Shown here piece by piece: positions 59,030-64,000 of a DNA stretch of 64,000 bases. The notes beneath the pieces were generated by a model. The model made no database searches, was not told where the DNA came from, and was given only the letters and a program-made list of their open reading frames with translations. Within the stretch, counting starts at the first letter, position 1, and each line of letters begins with the position of its first letter. Source of the stretch: Cymodocea nodosa (taxonomy: Eukaryota; Streptophyta; Magnoliopsida; Alismatales; Cymodoceaceae); contig JAZBRI010000004.1 in assembly GCA_036874045.1 (NCBI GenBank), forward strand, positions 3,472,001 to 3,536,000. The letters are read 5' to 3'. Both the position numbers and the translations under genes were made by a program.

Positions 59030-59843
59030 GGTTCTGTTTGTGTCACTTGGAAAGTTAAGAATTGAAAAACTGAGAAATTTTTCTTAACTTTCTAGGGTTT
59101 GTGTTAGACAAGAAAGTTGAGAATAAATTCTTAGCTTTCTTATATATAAAAGGTTAGAGATACTAAGCTTTCGAACTTCCCCCCTTTTGAAAGTTGGGAA
59201 AGTAACATAGGAACTGTCTTTGTTTTCCTTTACTATGTTTTCTCGTCATTCCACTACACTTTGTGTTTCGTGTTCTTGGAGTGTTAGAACGATATAAGTG
59301 TTCGTTTCAATTGTGTGTCACCCTCAACTCTCGCTTTGTTATCCTACCTTAAGTGATTTCACTCAATGAAAATAACAAGAAAATAGAAAAAAAAGAATGT
59401 AAATGATGAAATTTAAATAATAAAGATTATATTAAAATACATTATAAAAATTATATTTAAAATAAATAAATATTTAACAAATTATATTACAGATTTGCTT
59501 GATAGTTTACTTCTATTTTAATATCTTTGATTTATACTTTTTAAAATTTATGTTCATAAATAATTAAAATAAATGATTTGTGATTTCCATATCCAAATCA
59601 CAAAAAGAATAAGAGATAATTTCTAATTAATTTATTTTTAATTTTTAGTATATATTATAAGTAAATTAAGAAAAAAAAAATAACAACTATATAATTTTCT
59701 TAACTTTCCATTGATGACACAAATATCTTCAAATTTTACTTTTCTGACTTTTTGATTCATAACTTTCTTGACTTTCTGATTTTTATCTTTTTTGACTTTT
59801 CGTTTCTTAATTTTTCTAACTTTCTAGGTGGCACAAATGGACC
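59030..59843. mobile_element. MITE-like element, 814 bp, TTAA flanks
   Basis: TTAA lies on both sides (59026-59029 and 59844-59847). The left end is GGTTCTGTTTGTGTCACTTG followed by GAAAGTTAAGAA. The right end, reverse-complemented, is GGTCCATTTGTGCCACCTAG followed by AAAGTTAGAAA. The interior is AT-rich with many AAGTTAAGAAA-like words. TTAA/TAA and the TGTTTG-type end suggest a PIF/Harbinger-related non-autonomous element. Confidence 0.65.
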
Positions 59844-60660
59844 TTAAGAGTTCATTTGGGCACCTAGAATCTGTTAGAAATAAATTTGTTGAAATTGAGT
59901 TTTTGGAATTTGTTAGAATATAAATATTTGGAATTTGTTGGAATTGAGAAATTTGTGTGTTTGTGTACAAATAGGAAACGATTGAATTCCTTAAAAATGA
60001 ATTTTGTGTGTTTGTGTATGTTTTGGAAAGTGACAGAATTCATATAAAATATATTGAAATGATTAAGTAATAATGGTATGAAATTATATATTAAAATATT
60101 AATATACAAACTTTATAAGTAAACTAGTAATATATGATTTATAATAATTAAGGATATTAATATATGTTTAATAATGTTTAATTTGTAAATTAATCAATGT
60201 GCACAAATGTTACCAATAATGAAACTTTATCATATAAAAATATGGCGAGAATATTTTCAAATAAAATATAACGATAAGTTCAAATACTAATACGTTCAAA
60301 TACATCATCATTCTTGCAAACACAAATAAAATTGAAAATGCTAAAAAGTTTATTACAAGTCCAATAAGTTTGATGCCATAAATTTCGAGTATCCCATGTA
60401 GACTTCATGATGTTTTCACGTATTGTATCTACTGCTTGTGTTTATTTCCTTCTTAAGTAGTTGTAATAGTAGAAGATAAAGTTTTTGATGCTCTTTTTAC
60501 TTCTCTAATTGTTTCAAATTCATTGATAACTTTACTTTTTTTTAATTCATTATGAAAATCTTGAAGTAAATCATTACCATTCCAAGTAATTCTCTCTATG
60601 GTTGTCAACAACTCTTGGTAGCTAACTTAGCTAAATGTTAAGAATGTCTTTTTGTATGAA
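59844..60660. other. AT-rich, no gene
   Basis: 59855-59885 (TTTGGGCACCTAGAATCTG) resembles a further MITE end, but I could not place its partner. No coding sequence. Confidence 0.4.
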
Positions 60661-62120
60661 GATTTAGATGAATAGATGTTTATGAAGCAATCATTAGATT
60701 GTCACTCAAGAGGAACCTTAAGTTTGCAAGCTTAACAAAATTATTTATGGTTTCTAACAAAGCCCAAAAACTTGGTTTGAGAAGTTTAGTAGTGTCATGC
60801 GCAATGGTGGCTTTGACAATTGCAAAGTAGATCATTCTATCTTTGTCAAGCATATCCCATGGAGGATTGTTATTCTTGTTGTATATATTGATGATATGTT
60901 GCTCACAGGAAATGATGATTAGGCTATTGAGGACATGAAAAGGTTTCTATGTAAGCACTTTGCTACTAAGGACATAGGGACACCTCGATATTTTCTTAGG
61001 GTTGAGTTTGCCTTTTTCAAGGGTTGCTTATCCTTGTCTCAAAGGAAATATGTCTTAAATTTGCTGAAAGAGATGGCTCTTGAGGGGTGCAAGTTTGAAA
61101 ACACTCTTATTAAGCATAATCATTCTTTTTAGGATAAAAACTCACCATTGTCTAACGATGCTGGTAGATATAGACAACTTGTAGGCAAACTTATCTACTT
61201 GATTGTCACTAGACTAGAGATTTCCTACACCGTGAATTTACTTAGGTAGTATATGCATGCACCTAGAGAAGTACATTGACAAAGAACTCTTAGAGTTGTC
61301 TATCTTAAAAGGGCCTTGGGGAAAGGTTTCCTTTCTAGAAAACATGGTCATTTGTAAATTGAAGGTTATATAGATGCAAGTTATGTTGGAGACAAAATAA
61401 GTAGAAAGTTGACATCTAGGTACCTAACTTATTTTGGTAGAAATCTAGTCACTTGATGTAGTAAAAAGTAGAATGTAGTGTCAAAGTCAAGTGCAGAAGT
61501 AGAATATTGTGTTGTGTTGAATGATAATTCAAAATTAATTTGGTTGCAAGCCTTACTTAATGAAGTTGGTGAGGAGATAACTCTTCCTTTGCCTTTACAT
61601 TGTGATAATTAGACAACCATTTATATTGTGAATAATCCAACCTTTATGAAAGAACCAAACATGTGGAGGTTGTTTGTCATTTTATTAGAGATAATGTCTT
61701 GAAAGGGATTACATCCACTTCATATTCTCACCAAGGGTCTTGGAGTGAGAGCTTTTGAAATTTTTTGTAACAAGCTAGAGTTTGATATATATGCTCTAGC
61801 TTGAGGGGGAGTGTTAGTATTGTGTTATTATAAGTTAGTATTTTGTTGTTAAATTGTGTAATCCATTTAGTGTCTAAATGGATATCCATTTATGTTGTAT
61901 TGGGTATATATATACCCACTTGAGTTATGTATCAGATAGAACTTTTTGATTGTACCTTTTCCACCTAAGTTAACTTGTTTCTTTCTTACTTTTGACTGAC
62001 CTGCTTGGTCAATCTTGTATGTACTTTGTTGGACGATTTTTTTGTTAACAATATCCATCCTTCTTTCTTTCAAACAGATGGTCTTATTTCTTTTCTTTGC
62101 TTGCTTATTTTTATACATTC
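60660..62120 (+). mobile_element. 5'-truncated Ty1/copia element: RT end, RNase H, PPT and one LTR
   Basis: Conceptual translation gives the RT end (VYIDDMLLTGNDD near 60880-60918; CKHFATKDIGTPRYFLRVEF; YVLNLLKEMALEGCKFENT). RNase H follows (GRYRQLVGKLIYLIVTRLEI; GYIDASYVGDKISRKLTS; SAEVEYCVV; WLQALLNEVG). The pol end is LTKGLGVRAFEIFCNKLEF. Then TTGAGGGGGAG (61801-61811) is a polypurine tract and the LTR starts TGTTAGTATTG at 61812, probably ending near 62120. Many stops. No 5' LTR, gag or integrase is seen. Confidence 0.85.
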
Positions 62121-62439
62121 AAATAAAAAATTTGCATCTCCACTCAAGTAGAAATGGACTCAAGCAGTGTATATCAGAAGGGGGGGAATAATTTTACACA
62201 GAGTTAAGTCAAGTGGAGAAAAGAGATTCATGTTGCTGATATAAAATATTAAGTCAGGGTAATATGTTTTTCTTGAAAAGATGTAGGATAAATCTCATTA
62301 TAGATAAATAAGCTTCATCCAAGAAAGCTGACCACCAAACAAAGCAAAAACAAGATAGAAAAATTGTAAACAAAAAAAAAAGGGCAATAACAGGACATAA
62401 AAAGCTACTTTAGCTTGTGTGATGACTTCCCCAATTGAA

Positions 62440-63830
62440 CATGTTTTCTTTTGGTAGACGGCAGCATTCTTTTGAAGTCAGAGGGTCCAGCAAATAACGT
62501 GCACCAAGAGAGTGAAGCATTTTCTTGTACTATTTTGTGCCCCTCATTATTCCATTAGCGAGTTTAGAAAAACTAACTGTTACAATTCATCCCCCCATGC
62601 CAACATTAGGAAGTAGGGTGAACCAAAGATCCCATGCCATTTGACATTGGAGAAAGAGGTGGTCTAAGTCATCCTCAGTGTTGCACATCTCACAGATGAT
62701 ATCTGATCTTCCTGCTCATCTACTCCTATAGATTTTGGTTACCAAATGCCTGTGCAATACTGCAATAGTCGCTAGATGAAACATTTGACCTTTAGAGGAG
62801 AGTCACCTCTCCACACAAACTTATATGGTTTCCATACAGGTTGGTGTTCCAATCATGACACAGAAGATTCCTAGGTCCTGATTTTCTAGGAAACCAAATT
62901 AATTTGTCCTCCCTCTCCTGGTCTGTAGGGAGTTTAGATAGAGACTTGAGCAGACCACAAATCTGGCTAATCTCCCAGTCTTGCAATCCTCTTCTAAAAT
63001 AGAAATTCCGCATTTCCATGAGCTTCAGTAGACAGCTGAAATAATCCTAGGAAACATTTTGGTAGAGGGTATCCCCCATCCAATGATCTGACCAGAAGGA
63101 TAGCTCTTCCAGACACTAGAGGATATCTAAATAAGGTTCAGCCTCACTCCTGAGTTTCGTTAAAACCACCCAAGTACGAGAAACGTGAACTGAAGCAGCC
63201 TTAGAAGAAGATTCCGCGTTCCCATATTTGCTGCCTAAGATATCAGCCTAAAGTGCAGATTCCTTCCCTCACACCTATTTGTTTGGAAGGCATCTTTGGA
63301 CATATCCATCTGCCTGATTCCTTGTCCATGTTTTATTGATTGACAAATGGTCTCCCAACCAACCATGTGAATACCATGGTTATTCTCCTGAGAGCCATCC
63401 CATAACTATTGCAACATTTGTATTCTATCCCATTAATTACGCGCTTAGGCAAGCTGAAGACGGATAGAAAATAGGTGTGCTGGCTAGGCCAATTTCAAGA
63501 ACACCAAACAGCCTCCAAAGCAGACACTTGGTCTCTTGGCCATCTAACTTCCCGTCCATCTTGTCAATTAGACTCCTCCAAATATGATGAACCAAATGCA
63601 TAATGAAAGTTAATTAACTTCTATCAATCTAACTTCCTGTCATCTGGGCACCAAGCATGCCCTGAATCTGCTTTTGGGTCGTCATTCTGCCATCTTAGGT
63701 GAGCAGCAAGTGGGTGATAGGAGATGGGGGAGGGGATTGTGGAGCATTTTTTCAGCAGGCCTTAAGTTGTAGCACGCAGGAACAAGGTGTCATCTACATA
63801 CTGAAATGGAACGGTAATAAAAATTTGTTA
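62440..63830 (-). mobile_element. LINE (non-LTR) fragment: RT YVDDT motif and C-terminal region
   Basis: On the minus strand FQYVDDTLFL (63806-63777) matches the LINE RT F-x-Y-A-D-D-T signature. About 0.8 kb on, WEISQICGLLKSLSKLP and DKLIWFPRKSG precede a decayed zf-RVT-like region (a SPMSNGMGSLVHPT stretch that could be a degraded CPMAWDLWF pattern). Several stops and frame breaks; both ends are missing or unclear. Confidence 0.65.
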
Positions 63831-64000
63831 TCTCCACTCAAATGGGAAGGATTCAAACGATGTATATAAAATGGGTTCATGTTGCCGATCCTAAATAATA
63901 TGGTATTTTGTTGTACTTATATCTGTGGATTATGGGAAGTACAAGGAAATGCCAACACCATATGTTACAGTTTCTCTGCATATTATGGTGGATATTTCTG
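63831..64000. other. Window end, no gene seen
   Basis: Part of this (about 63825-63905) resembles 62130-62270, on the other side of the LINE fragment. Confidence 0.35.

Overview
The window is nuclear DNA of a flowering plant. Coding exons are interrupted by GT-AG introns, a Pol III tRNA gene is present, and most of the space between genes is AT-rich and full of Ty1/copia, Ty3/gypsy, LINE and MITE sequence. The GC-rich 4CL and WTF9-like genes in an AT-rich background suggest a monocot outside the grasses. That is inference only; nothing here identifies the species.

Layout. 1-4.7 kb: a complete five-exon 4-coumarate:CoA ligase gene (-) with AC/MYB elements in its promoter, then a tRNA-Gly(CCC). 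6.2-16 kb: a four-exon selenoprotein-H-like gene (-), whose third intron holds a Tourist-like MITE and a degenerate Ty3/gypsy chromovirus with both LTRs. 16.5-17.3 kb: an AT-rich MITE-like element. 17.6-21.1 kb: a broken VIN3-like (VEL, PHD-FNIII-VID) gene (+). 21.9-35.7 kb: a large Sirevirus-type Ty1/copia element (-) with a long env-like ORF, a truncated 3' LTR and an internal duplication that places a partial LTR inside gag. 35.7-39.3 kb: AT-rich degenerate repeats. 39.3-40.5 kb: an intronless PORR-domain gene (WTF9-like, -). 41.9-49.4 kb: a 12-exon gene for the kinetochore protein CENP-O (-), with one intron whose boundaries are not canonical. 52.7-57.6 kb: the first nine exons of a TFIIIC subunit 5 gene (+), including a likely U12-type AT-AG intron; its C-terminal exons are not in view. 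58.8-64 kb: a MITE related to the ones at 16.5 and 51.1 kb, a 5'-truncated copia element and a LINE fragment.

The single-copy genes are functionally unrelated (phenylpropanoid metabolism, redox/nuclear protein, organelle RNA splicing, kinetochore, Pol III initiation), as expected for plant chromosomal DNA. I found no new multi-gene system. The most informative features are the split SelH-like gene with its nested retroelement, the copia rearrangement joined at microhomologies, the anomalous CENP-O intron and the putative minor-spliceosome intron. Splice models were made by hand from reading frame, splice consensus and remembered protein families. Exon sums divide by three for the complete genes (4CL 1653 nt, SelH-like 486 nt, CENP-O 1026 nt).
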